A DNA stretch of 26,961 bases from M0108 sp044228695 (GTDB lineage Bacteria; Pseudomonadota; Gammaproteobacteria; Chromatiales; Chromatiaceae): the NCBI GenBank assembly GCA_044228695.1, contig JBGAUK010000043.1:1-26961 (forward strand). The letters are read 5' to 3'. Under the pieces are notes generated by a model. It saw only the letters and a list, made by a program, of their open reading frames with translations, did not search any database and was not told the DNA's origin. Positions 1-7,509 of the stretch are shown piece by piece (position 1 is the stretch's first letter; the number at the start of each line of letters is the position of its first letter). A program made the translations under genes and the position numbers.

Positions 1-271
1 AGTCGATGATCCACTCGGCGAAGTTCTGCATGGGCCCCGGAACGCCCGAGGTGACGTTGTCCGCCACCTTCTTGAAGAACCAGAGGAAGAGTACGCCCAG
101 CAGTATGGAGAAGAAGGCGGTATCCAGGTTGATGGCCCAGAAACCCATTGCCTTTGCTTCCGCGGCATTGCTGGCGATGGTCAGGCAACCCTTGTCGGGC
201 AGCACCCCAAAGGTGAGATTCGTCAGATGGTGGTTGATGTAGCCTTGCGCAGTTAGAGCTTCGGAAGCCAT
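1..271 (-). CDS. atpB: F0F1 ATP synthase subunit a, N-terminal part (cut by window edge)
   Basis: Subunit a is the membrane F0 component that forms the proton half-channels against the c-ring. Only the first 90 codons are in the window; the gene runs off the left edge. The minus-strand translation begins MASEALTAQGYINHHLTNLT and reaches a hydrophobic segment (roughly residues 48-66) that matches the first membrane helix, followed by FFKKVADN and a GPMQNFAEW stretch typical of the family. The ATG at 269-271 is preceded by a purine-rich GAAGAGAGA ribosome site. It follows atpI by 13 bases, the usual order at the head of an atp operon. Identification is by recognition of the N-terminus and context; the catalytic arginine region lies outside the window. 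Confidence 0.93.
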   Translation of the reverse strand, partial: MASEALTAQGYINHHLTNLTFGVLPDKGCLTIASNAAEAKAMGFWAINLDTAFFSILLGVLFLWFFKKVADNVTSGVPGPMQNFAEWIID

Positions 272-284
272 CGACTGTCTCTCT

Positions 285-674
285 TCAAGGTTTCGAACCG
301 GCGCCCCAGTAGGGCGCGATCATCGCCGGCAGAACTTGCGCGGCGAAATAGGCACCAAGCATGGCTGGTACGACCAGCCCCTTCACCTTAGCGATGGCAA
401 AAACAAAAATCCCGACCAGCAGGATCAGCTTACCAATCTCAGCCCCTACGATCTTTGCCAGTAGGGCTGCGGGACGTCCCGCCCGGTAGGGCCCAAAGAC
501 GGTGGCCGCAAACAAGGCCGTGGCCAGGATGCAGGCCCCTCCGCCAATCAGGATGGACAGGGCGGCATCTCGAGACATGGCCAGGCCGGAGATGGCGAGG
601 ATCGAGGTCAGCGCCGCCTGGAGCACCAGTGTCCGCAGGGGGACTTGAAGCTGGTGGCTGCCAAACGCCTTCAT
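285..674 (-). CDS. atpI: ATP synthase protein I (AtpI)
   Basis: This 129-residue protein is almost entirely hydrophobic, with about four predicted membrane helices (near residues 14-33, 38-60, 71-93 and 97-119). Size, topology and position directly before atpB fit AtpI, a non-essential helper in assembly of the c-ring or in cation supply for the ATP synthase. Sequence conservation in this family is low, so the name rests mainly on size, topology and neighbour. The gene has its own well-formed promoter (728-756) and is the first gene of the atp operon rather than a read-through continuation of parB, although read-through from parB is not excluded. Confidence 0.85.
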   Translation of the reverse strand: MKAFGSHQLQVPLRTLVLQAALTSILAISGLAMSRDAALSILIGGGACILATALFAATVFGPYRAGRPAALLAKIVGAEIGKLILLVGIFVFAIAKVKGLVVPAMLGAYFAAQVLPAMIAPYWGAGSKP

Positions 675-727
675 GCCGCTACCCCGCTTGGCGGTGAGTA
701 GCCGCCCTCAACCCCTAAGGCCCAGGC

Positions 728-756
728 ATTATAAGTCCCGTTTATGCCTCGATCAA
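728..756 (-). promoter_or_regulatory. Sigma-70-type promoter of the atp operon
   Basis: On the minus strand there is TTGATC (751-756), a 17-base spacer and a perfect TATAAT (728-733). The predicted start of transcription near 721 would leave a leader of about 47 bases before atpI. The match is 4/6 and 6/6 to consensus with ideal spacing. It lies in the 158-base gap between parB and atpI, which shows no other gene. Confidence 0.75.
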
Positions 757-832
757 TGCCCGAACTGGCCCATCCATCAATCAGTTTGAATGGTGAATCG
801 GAATCGATCCCCTCGCAAGCCTTAATCACAAT

Positions 833-1747
833 TTACTTGATGTGTGCCAAGATGCCGTCTAACTCGTCCAGGCTGTGGTAGGCGATGACCAGGCGACCGC
901 CGCCCCGGTTGCCGGGCTGGATCTGGACTTGGGCCCCGAGCCGGTCGGCAAGGTCGTCTTGTAGCCGGCGTACATCAGGGTCGACGGACCCCGGGCGCGC
1001 GACGGGGGGCGTTCGGCCCTCTTCCTCCTGTTGCAACTGGCGCACAAGGCGTTCCGTCTCTCTTACCGAGAGGCCGCGGCTCATGACCTGGGTCGCGGCG
1101 GCGCTCTGGCGCGGGCCCTTGATGCCGAGCAGGGCGCGGGCGTGCCCCATCTCCAATTGACCGCGTTCTAGGGCGCGCTTGACGTCGTCGTTGAGTTCCA
1201 GGAGGCGGAGCAGGTTGGTGACGCTGGCGCGTGACCGACCGATGGCCTCGGCGATCTGGGCATGTGTCAGCCCGAACTCGCCCAGGAGGCGTTGCAGGGC
1301 CGATGCCTCCTCCAGGGGGTTGAGGTCGGCGCGCTGGATGTTTTCGATGAGGGCGATGGCCATGGCCGACTGATCATCGGCCTCCCGGATCACCACCGGG
1401 ATCTCGCTGAGCCCCGCCTGTTGGGAGGCCCGCCAGCGGCGCTCCCCGGCAAGGATTTCGTAGCGCCCCCCCGCCAGGGTGCGCACGACGATGGGTTGGA
1501 TCACACCTTGGGCGGCAATGGAATCCGCCAGTTCCCGCAGGCCTTCGGGGTCGAAGTCGCGCCGGGGCTGAAAACGGCCCCGTTCGATCAGGTCCAGGGG
1601 GAGGCTGGTCAGGCTCCCCCGGGGATCGCCGGCATCAAGGGTGCCCTCGGTGGTGTCGGCCAGGTCGCTGGTGCCCGTATCCCGCTCGTTCAGACCGCCG
1701 AGCAGGGCATCCAGGCCGCGGCCAAGCCCCTTCTTCCTAACATTCAT
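833..1747 (-). CDS. parB: Chromosome partitioning protein ParB
   Basis: ParB is a CTP-dependent DNA clamp that loads at parS sites, spreads on flanking DNA and is positioned by ParA to segregate the origin region. In the 304-residue protein the start MNVRKKGLGRGLDALLG is the typical ParA-interacting N-terminal segment. The N-terminal ParB/Srx domain carries GERRWRA at residues 101-107 (CTP binding) and ENIQR at 135-139. A helix-turn-helix for parS recognition follows at about 160-182 (THAQIAEAIGRSRASVTNLL), and the C-terminal part should dimerise. The ATG is preceded by GAGGA. It lies 48 bases after parA in the same operon. Two matching parS palindromes are present in the window at 17395 and 18001. 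Confidence 0.97.
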   Translation of the reverse strand: MNVRKKGLGRGLDALLGGLNERDTGTSDLADTTEGTLDAGDPRGSLTSLPLDLIERGRFQPRRDFDPEGLRELADSIAAQGVIQPIVVRTLAGGRYEILAGERRWRASQQAGLSEIPVVIREADDQSAMAIALIENIQRADLNPLEEASALQRLLGEFGLTHAQIAEAIGRSRASVTNLLRLLELNDDVKRALERGQLEMGHARALLGIKGPRQSAAATQVMSRGLSVRETERLVRQLQQEEEGRTPPVARPGSVDPDVRRLQDDLADRLGAQVQIQPGNRGGGRLVIAYHSLDELDGILAHIK

Positions 1748-1795
1748 GCCGGGTCAGTCCTCGTTTGGGGTGTTGCTTGGGCGGTATCGTCGGCA

Positions 1796-2587
1796 TCAGG
1801 TCATGGCCGTCTGGCGTTTCTGCTGGCGGCGGAGCACTTCGCTGGCCAAGGCCACGTAGGCGATCGAGCCCCGCGAGGCCTTGTCATAGAGGAGAGCGGG
1901 CTGGCCATGACTCGGAGCCTCGGCCAGGCGCACATTGCGGGGGATGATGGTGCGATAGACCTCTTCGTTGAAATGGGTGACGAGTTGCGTCGAGACCTGG
2001 TTGGCCAGGTTATTACGCGGGTCATGCATGGTGCGCAAGATGCCTTCGATGGTCAGCCCGGGGTTGCGAGTCGCGCGGATCTGGGCGATGGTGTCGAGGA
2101 GAGCCGACAGGCCCTCCAGGGCGTAATACTCGCACTGGATCGGGATCAATACCCCCTGAGCGGCCACCAGGGCGTTGACCGTCAGCATGTTAAGGGACGG
2201 GGGGCAATCGATGATGACGAATTCGTAGCTGTCCCCCAGCTCCGCCAGGACCTGCCGCAGGCGCCGTTCCCGTTGCGAGGTTTGCATGAGTCCCACCTCG
2301 GCCGCGGTCAGGTCGCCGTTGGCGGGGATGAGGTCGAAGCCGGGCACTGGCTCATCCACCCGGACCACGCAGTCCCCGAATTCCAGGTCCCCCAGCATGA
2401 GGTCGCAGGCGGAATGCGTCAGGTCACGTTTGTTGACGCCGCAGCCCATGGTGGCGTTGCCCTGCGGGTCCAGGTCCAGCAGCAGGATTCTGCGCTTCAT
2501 GGAGGCCAGGGACGCGGCCAGGTTGACGGCGGTGGTGGTCTTGCCCACACCGCCCTTCTGGTTGGCGATTGCGATAGTTCTGGCCAT
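1796..2587 (-). CDS. parA: Chromosome partitioning ATPase ParA (Soj)
   Basis: A deviant-Walker-type ATPase of 263 residues that binds DNA nonspecifically when ATP-bound and is stimulated by ParB, giving directional movement of the origin region. The P-loop KGGVGKTT is at residues 11-18 with the signature lysine of the MinD/ParA class. LLLDLDPQGNAT near residue 35 is the switch segment, and VIIDCPPSLNMLTVNAL contains the Walker B region. Length is normal for a chromosomal ParA without an N-terminal DNA-binding domain. It starts 10 bases after the rsmG stop. The bases just before the ATG (CCCCTTT) do not form a good ribosome site, so translation may depend on ribosomes finishing rsmG. Confidence 0.97.
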   Translation of the reverse strand: MARTIAIANQKGGVGKTTTAVNLAASLASMKRRILLLDLDPQGNATMGCGVNKRDLTHSACDLMLGDLEFGDCVVRVDEPVPGFDLIPANGDLTAAEVGLMQTSQRERRLRQVLAELGDSYEFVIIDCPPSLNMLTVNALVAAQGVLIPIQCEYYALEGLSALLDTIAQIRATRNPGLTIEGILRTMHDPRNNLANQVSTQLVTHFNEEVYRTIIPRNVRLAEAPSHGQPALLYDKASRGSIAYVALASEVLRRQQKRQTAMT

Positions 2588-2597
2588 AAAGGGGTTT

Positions 2598-3218
2598 TTA
2601 GTCCTGGCGGATCTCGATCAGGTGACGTTCGGCGTCGAGGAAGGGCACTTCCAGCCGGTGGATGACGGCGTTGTTGGCCGCCGGGGTGACAGGCATCTCA
2701 TCGGGCCGGCGACCCTTCATCAAGAGCAGGCGGCCAGGGCTGGCGAGCAGCGGCTTGACCACCCTTTGCAACGTCTCCAGGTCGGCGACGGCGCGGGTGA
2801 TGATAGTAGCGAATTTTTCCCCTGGCCGATATGACTCCATCCGCGCTTGGATCACCTCGACATTTGCCAGCCCCAGGTCCATCGTGGCCTGACGGACGAA
2901 ACGGATCTTCTTGCCGTTGCTGTCGAGGAGGACGAATCGTCTCTCCGGTGCCAGGATGGCGAGGGGGAGGCCTGGTAACCCGGCCCCGGTACCGAGATCG
3001 AGGACGGGCGAGCCCAGCAGGTAGGGGCTGACGGCCAGGCTGTCAAGTAGGTGGCGGGAGACCATCTCCAGCGGCTCGCGCACGGCGGTGAGGTTGTAGG
3101 CGCGGTTCCATCGCTCTAGCAGGTCAATGAATTGTATCAGCCGGCCCCGCTGGTCCGGGCTTGGGTCAAGGCCGAGAGCCGCTAGCCCGGCGTCGAGCCG
3201 GCCGCGGGGAGTCGCCAT
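2598..3218 (-). CDS. rsmG: 16S rRNA (guanine527-N7)-methyltransferase RsmG (GidB)
   Basis: RsmG uses S-adenosylmethionine to methylate N7 of G527 in 16S rRNA, in the streptomycin-sensitive region. The protein shows the family marker ERWNRAYNLTAVR, then the SAM-binding loop VLDLGTGAGLPGLPLAI, and FATIITRAVADLETL further on. Two in-frame ATGs lie upstream (3242 and 3230). I chose 3218 because the length before the WN-x-AYNLT motif then matches the E. coli protein and because AGGG lies about five bases ahead, whereas the 3242 ATG follows a CCTCCT stretch that is the opposite of a ribosome site. Starting at 3242 would give 214 residues instead of 206. It sits between mnmG and parA, the classical gidA-gidB-parAB order. 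Confidence 0.95.
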   Translation of the reverse strand: MATPRGRLDAGLAALGLDPSPDQRGRLIQFIDLLERWNRAYNLTAVREPLEMVSRHLLDSLAVSPYLLGSPVLDLGTGAGLPGLPLAILAPERRFVLLDSNGKKIRFVRQATMDLGLANVEVIQARMESYRPGEKFATIITRAVADLETLQRVVKPLLASPGRLLLMKGRRPDEMPVTPAANNAVIHRLEVPFLDAERHLIEIRQD

Positions 3219-3273
3219 GGACCCTGTCATGAGGTTCGCCATCCAGGAGGCATTTCCAACGGTATGAGGTCAC

Positions 3274-5148
3274 TCATGCCGAGCGCCGCCGGATATGAAT
3301 GAGCAGGAGGGAGATGGCCGCCGGGGTCAGGCCGGGGATGCGCGCCGCCTGTCCCAGCGTGGTCGGGCGTACCCTTAGCAGCTTTTCCCGGACCTCGGAC
3401 GAGAGGCCCCGAACCTGGTCGAAGGGGAAATCCGGGGGGAGGCGGGTCTCTTCCTGGGTGCGGTGGCGATCGATCTCCTGCTGCTGGCGGTCGATGTAGC
3501 CGGCGTACTTGGCCTGAATGTCGAGCTGCTCGGCGACCTGGGGGTCCGCCACGCCGGGGCCCAGGCCGGGCAGGGCCATCAAGTCCTCGTAGCCGACCTT
3601 GGGCCGGGCCAGCAGATCCAGGGCACGGGCCTCCCGGCGCAGTTCGTCCCCCAGGACCGCCCGGGCCTGCTCGGGGTCGATGGCGGCGGGCCGCAGCCAG
3701 GTCTCTCGCAGCCGCTGGCGCTCCCGGGCGATGGCCTCGCGCTTGTCCTCGAACCGGCGCCATTGCGCCTCGCCCACCAGGCCCAGGCGGCGTCCCGTCT
3801 CCGTCAGGCGCAGGTCGGCGTTATCCTCCCGTAGCAGCAGGCGATATTCGGCGCGGCTGGTGAACATGCGGTAGGGCTCGGTGGTGCCGCGGGTGGTGAG
3901 GTCATCCACCAGGACCCCGAGATAGGCCTCATCCCGGCGCGGCCACCAGGGTGGGTGGCCCTGGACCCGCAGGGCGGCGTTTGCCCCGGCCAGCAGGCCC
4001 TGGGCGGCGGCCTCCTCGTAGCCAGTGGTGCCGTTGATCTGACCCGCGAGGAAGAGCTGGGGCAGATGGCGGGATTCCAGCGAGGGGTCCAGATCCCGGG
4101 GGTCGAAAAAGTCGTATTCGATGGCATAGCCGGGGCGGGTGATGCGGGTCTGCTCGCAACCGCGCAGACTCCGGACCAGTGCCTCCTGGACGTCATAAGG
4201 GAGGCTGGTGGAAATGCCGTTGGGATAGACCTCTCGGGTCGTCAGTCCCTCCGGCTCCAGGAAAATCTGGTGACTGGTCTTGTCGGCAAAGCGGACGATC
4301 TTGTCCTCGATCGAGGGACAGTAGCGTGGCCCGACCCCCTCGATGAGTCCGGTGTAGAGGGGAGAACGCGCGAGCCCGGCGCGGATGATGTCGTGGGTGC
4401 GGTCGTTGGTATGGGCAATGTGACAGCACACCTGGGGCGGGTGGTCCTCGGGGCGGCCTTGGTAGGAGAAGACGGGGACCGGCTCGTCTCCCGGTTGCGC
4501 TTCCAGAAGGGCATAGTCGATTGTCCGGCCGTCGAGACGCGGGGGGGTCCCGGTTTTGAGCCGCGCCACCCTGAAGGGTAGTCCCCGCAGGCAATGCGCC
4601 AGGGCATTGGCTGGCGGGTCACCGGCACGCCCGCCCTCGTGGCTCGTCAGGCCCACGTGGATGCGCCCGGCGAGGAAAGTTCCCACCGTCAACACCACGC
4701 AGGGGGCGCGAAAGACCAGGCCGATCTTGGTGACGACCCCGGCGATCCGACCCCCCTCCACCAGGAGCTCATCCACCGCTTGCTGGAAGATATCCAGGCG
4801 AGGGGCATTTTCCACCGCTGAACGTACCGCTGCCTTATAGAGGATGCGGTCCGCCTGGGCCCGGGTGGCCCGCACCGCTGGCCCCTTGCGGGCGTTGAGG
4901 ATCCGAAATTGAATACCGGCCCGATCCGTTGCCCGGGCCATGAGGCCGCCCAGGGCGTCAATTTCCTTGACAAGATGGCCCTTGCCGATACCGCCAATGG
5001 CGGGATTGCAACTCATCTGGCCGATGGTCTCGATGTTGTGGGTCAACAGCAGAGTCGGTACACCCATGCGCGCCGCCGCCAGGGCCGCCTCGGTCCCCGC
5101 GTGGCCGCCACCGACCACGATGACGCCGTAACCTGCCTCAGTGGACAT
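3274..5148 (-). CDS. mnmG: tRNA uridine-5-carboxymethylaminomethyl modification enzyme MnmG (GidA)
   Basis: MnmG is the FAD-dependent half of the MnmE-MnmG complex, which installs the carboxymethylaminomethyl group at C5 of wobble uridine 34 in certain tRNAs using methylenetetrahydrofolate and glycine. The N-terminal dinucleotide fold is clear: VIVVGGGHAGTEAALAAARMG at about residues 10-29. Other family markers are MSCNPAIGGIGKGHLVKEID, GYAIEYDFFDPRDL and LAGQINGTTGYEEAAAQG. At 624 residues it is full length. The ATG at 5146-5148 was preferred over a TTG eighteen bases upstream because AAGGG sits six bases before it and the protein then begins MSTEAGYGV, as is usual. It heads the mnmG-rsmG-parA-parB cluster. 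Confidence 0.98.
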   Translation of the reverse strand: MSTEAGYGVIVVGGGHAGTEAALAAARMGVPTLLLTHNIETIGQMSCNPAIGGIGKGHLVKEIDALGGLMARATDRAGIQFRILNARKGPAVRATRAQADRILYKAAVRSAVENAPRLDIFQQAVDELLVEGGRIAGVVTKIGLVFRAPCVVLTVGTFLAGRIHVGLTSHEGGRAGDPPANALAHCLRGLPFRVARLKTGTPPRLDGRTIDYALLEAQPGDEPVPVFSYQGRPEDHPPQVCCHIAHTNDRTHDIIRAGLARSPLYTGLIEGVGPRYCPSIEDKIVRFADKTSHQIFLEPEGLTTREVYPNGISTSLPYDVQEALVRSLRGCEQTRITRPGYAIEYDFFDPRDLDPSLESRHLPQLFLAGQINGTTGYEEAAAQGLLAGANAALRVQGHPPWWPRRDEAYLGVLVDDLTTRGTTEPYRMFTSRAEYRLLLREDNADLRLTETGRRLGLVGEAQWRRFEDKREAIARERQRLRETWLRPAAIDPEQARAVLGDELRREARALDLLARPKVGYEDLMALPGLGPGVADPQVAEQLDIQAKYAGYIDRQQQEIDRHRTQEETRLPPDFPFDQVRGLSSEVREKLLRVRPTTLGQAARIPGLTPAAISLLLIHIRRRSA

Positions 5149-5154
5149 TAAATA

Positions 5155-5159
5155 CCCTT
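5155..5159 (-). promoter_or_regulatory. Ribosome binding site fixing the mnmG start
   Basis: On the minus strand AAGGG lies six bases before the ATG at 5146-5148. It overlaps the codons that would follow the alternative TTG start at 5166, which has no comparable site, so it decides in favour of the ATG. Confidence 0.6.
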
Positions 5160-5209
5160 GCCTCAATCATAATGTGCCTTAGTGTGCGAGATGGCATCCA
5201 GGGGGAGCG

Positions 5210-5281
5210 GGTTTAAGTGCCAGGCTTGTGGATGGCCCATGGGTCCTCGACGGGCCTCGGGGGCGATTCGGTGCTTAAACC
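5210..5281. repeat. Interrupted inverted repeat upstream of mnmG and moxR
   Basis: The left arm GGTTTAAGTGCC (5210-5221) and right arm GGTGCTTAAACC (5270-5281) are reverse complements at 10 of 12 positions, separated by 48 bases. The arms hold most of the AT-rich bases in a GC-rich gap. The spacing is too wide for a simple terminator and there is no T-run. A paired operator for a dimeric regulator is possible; chance is not excluded. Confidence 0.35.
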
Positions 5282-5503
5282 GCTATAGTACCTCGGGCTG
5301 GGCTTGACCTCGTCCTTTCCCGCCCATTTTTGAATCCAATTCGGAGGCCTGTCCCATGCCCACCGCGAACAGCGGCGCCGACTTACCCGCGCCCAACCAC
5401 GATCTCCCTGAGGGACAGTACCTCCTGGCCCGTGGATGCGCTCGGTTGGCAGTCGGGCGCGCGGCCCAGCGGGCCCTGTCCTTCCCGGTGGGCGAATAGC
5501 AGC

Positions 5504-6433
5504 ATGGATAGCGATCTGGCGCGGCAACTGGAGGGGGCGCTGCGGGCTGGTGCGGACATTATTCTTGGCAAGGAACGGGAACTGCGCCTGGCCTTCGCCT
5601 GCCTGCTGGCGCGGGGCCACCTCTTGATCGAGGATCTGCCCGGGGTCGGCAAGACGACCCTGGCCCATTTGCTGGCACGACTCTTGGGACTGGATTATGC
5701 CCGCATCCAGTTCACCAGCGATCTGCTGCCCGCCGACATCATCGGGGCCTCCGTTTTTGAGCGTGCCGCGGAGCGGTTTCGTTTCCACCCAGGTCCCCTC
5801 TTCGCCGAACTGGTCCTGGCGGACGAGATCAACCGCGCCACCCCCAAGGCCCAAAGTGCCCTGCTAGAGGCCATGGAGGAGCGACAGGTGACGGTGGAGG
5901 GTGAGGCCCACCCCTTGCCCGAGCCCTTTTTCGTTATCGCCACCCAGAACCCGGCCTTTCAAATCGGCACCTTTCCCCTGCCGGAGTCGCAACTCGACCG
6001 CTTCCTGATGCGGCTCTCCATCGGCTATCCGGCGGAGGCCGCCGAAAAGGCCCTGTTGGCGGGTGAGGACCGGCGAGAGATGCTGGCCCGGCTGCAACCG
6101 GCCCTCGGCCAGGTGGAGATCCGTGCCCTGCAGCAGGCCACCGGTCAGGTCCACGCCGCCCCGCCGATTATCGACTACTGCTACGACATCATCGCCTTCA
6201 CCCGGCGCTCGCCGCGCTTTCTTCAGGGCCTGTCACCCCGGGCGGGACTCGCCCTGCTGCGTGCCGCCCGGGCCTGGGCCCTGCTGGCGGGCCGCGACGC
6301 CGTCTATCCTGAGGATGTCCAGGCGGTGCTAGGGCCCTGCGTCGGCCATCGCCTGGAGGCCGGGGGCGAGGATGGTCCCGGCGGCGGTTACGAGGCCGCC
6401 GCCCTGATTTTGGATCAGGTGCCGGTGCGGTGA
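5504..6433 (+). CDS. MoxR-family AAA+ ATPase
   Basis: MoxR ATPases act as chaperone-like AAA+ machines and are commonly encoded beside DUF58 and transglutaminase proteins, as here. In the 309-residue product the Walker A loop GVGKTT is at 47-52, Walker B LVLADEINRA at 103-112, sensor 1 ATQNP at 146-150, and an ESQLDRFLM arginine-finger segment begins at 161. The C-terminal lid includes SPRAGLALLRAARAWALL. The ATG at 5504 was chosen because homology starts there (MDSDLARQL); the frame is open upstream but that part does not resemble the family. The ribosome site before it (GGTGGG) is weak and distant. The stop overlaps the GTG of the next gene in a GTGA, so the two are translationally coupled. 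Confidence 0.93.
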   Translation: MDSDLARQLEGALRAGADIILGKERELRLAFACLLARGHLLIEDLPGVGKTTLAHLLARLLGLDYARIQFTSDLLPADIIGASVFERAAERFRFHPGPLFAELVLADEINRATPKAQSALLEAMEERQVTVEGEAHPLPEPFFVIATQNPAFQIGTFPLPESQLDRFLMRLSIGYPAEAAEKALLAGEDRREMLARLQPALGQVEIRALQQATGQVHAAPPIIDYCYDIIAFTRRSPRFLQGLSPRAGLALLRAARAWALLAGRDAVYPEDVQAVLGPCVGHRLEAGGEDGPGGGYEAAALILDQVPVR

Positions 6434-7509
6434 GGCCGGGGGAGCGGTTGCTCGGCTTCTTCGCCGCCTTGGTTCGCGTCTGTCCCCTCTCGGTGGGCGG
6501 TCAAGCGCGGGTCTTGCGCCGGGCCATCTACATTCTGCCGACGGGTGCCGGTCTGGTGTTTGGCGGCATCCTGATCCTCATGCTGGTGGGGTCCCTCAAC
6601 TACCAGAATAATCTCGGGCTCCTCTTTACCTTCCTGACCACGGCCATTGTCCTGGTGTCCATGCACCATACCTGGTTTAACCTGCTGGGGCTGGCGGTGA
6701 CGGCGCGGGTGGGACCCCCGGTCTTCGCCGGCGAGCTGGCGACCTTCGAGATCACGATCAGCACCGAGACCCGGCGGCCGCGGCCGGATTTGTGCCTGTC
6801 CACCGCTGGCCATGCGGCGACCCCCACCGACCTGATGTCCGGCTTTATGGCCAGGGTGCGCCTGGCGCTGCCGACTCAGCGGCGCGGCCTTCGCCCCCTC
6901 GGGCGGCTGACCCTGGCTACCCGCTATCCCTTGGGTTTGTTCCGTTCCTGGTGTTACCTGGAGACAGCGGCGGAAGCCTTGGTCTATCCCCGTCCCGCCG
7001 ACCAAGCCCCGGCATCGTTGCCCGCCACCGCGAGCCGTGAGGGCGCCCGGGGCCACCAGGACCCCGGGTCGGACGACTTCGTCGGCCTGCGTGGCTACCG
7101 CCTGGGCGATTCGCCCCGCCAACTGGATTGGAAGGCCTATAGCCGGGGTCGTGGCCTGCTCGTGAAGCAGTTTGGCCGCGACCGTTCGGATCGGCTCTGG
7201 CTCGATTGGGAGCACCTGCCCCCGGCGGATGTCGAGACGCGCCTCGGTTGGCTGTGCCGTCAAATCCTGGATGCCACCCAGACGGACCAGGACTTTGGCC
7301 TGCGTCTGCCAGGTCGCGAGATCGGCCTGGGGCGGGGCGAGGCCCAGATGCACCTTTGCCTGGGCGCCTTGGCACGCTTTGGCCAGGGCCATCATGCCGT
7401 GGAAGTTCCAGGTCCTGGCCCTCGTCCGGCCCCAGCCCCTGCCCGATCCCGGCGGGAGGGTAAGGCCGGATGGTGGCCCGGGCGCCCCGCCGCCAAGGGG
7501 CAGGACTGA
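6430..7509 (+). CDS. DUF58 domain-containing membrane protein
   Basis: A 359-residue protein that starts at a GTG overlapping the moxR stop (GTGA). Two hydrophobic segments near residues 36-56 and 58-80 should anchor it in the inner membrane. The DUF58 core follows, with the diagnostic block DDFVGLRGYRLGDSPRQLDW and then KAYSRGRGLLVKQF. The domain is related to von Willebrand A-like folds and is genetically tied to MoxR ATPases; its biochemical role is not established. The last 40 or so residues are rich in proline, arginine and glycine and do not look like the domain. This tail covers the ribosome sites of the next gene and may be tolerated spacer sequence. The stop TGA shares one base with the next ATG. 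Confidence 0.9.
   Translation: MRPGERLLGFFAALVRVCPLSVGGQARVLRRAIYILPTGAGLVFGGILILMLVGSLNYQNNLGLLFTFLTTAIVLVSMHHTWFNLLGLAVTARVGPPVFAGELATFEITISTETRRPRPDLCLSTAGHAATPTDLMSGFMARVRLALPTQRRGLRPLGRLTLATRYPLGLFRSWCYLETAAEALVYPRPADQAPASLPATASREGARGHQDPGSDDFVGLRGYRLGDSPRQLDWKAYSRGRGLLVKQFGRDRSDRLWLDWEHLPPADVETRLGWLCRQILDATQTDQDFGLRLPGREIGLGRGEAQMHLCLGALARFGQGHHAVEVPGPGPRPAPAPARSRREGKAGWWPGRPAAKGQD

Larger units (their letters stand above)
5149..5503. other. Intergenic region between divergent mnmG and moxR
   Basis: This 355-base gap separates the minus-strand mnmG operon from the plus-strand moxR operon and must hold promoters for both. I see no convincing gene in it and no complete consensus promoter. 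TTGACC at 5304-5309 (plus strand) has only a poor T-rich partner 17 bases on. TATAGT at 5284-5289 lacks a -35. The clearest structure is an interrupted inverted repeat (5210-5281), described separately, with a CCCATGGG palindrome at 5236-5243 between its arms. An open frame in phase with moxR runs upstream from 5330 through this region but reads as noncoding. Confidence 0.6.

Noticed and set aside
777..832. GGAATCGATCCCC as a terminator after parB
   Set aside because: The dyad is short, centred on ATCGAT with almost no loop, and no T-run follows on the minus strand.
1262..2665. A 467-codon open frame on the plus strand across parA and parB
   Set aside because: It is antisense to two certain genes, has no family resemblance and shows the composition of a GC-rich shadow frame.
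4650..4670. CCCACGTGGATG in mnmG as a third parS
   Set aside because: Only the central CACGTG and one flank agree; too many mismatches to the 14-base palindrome.
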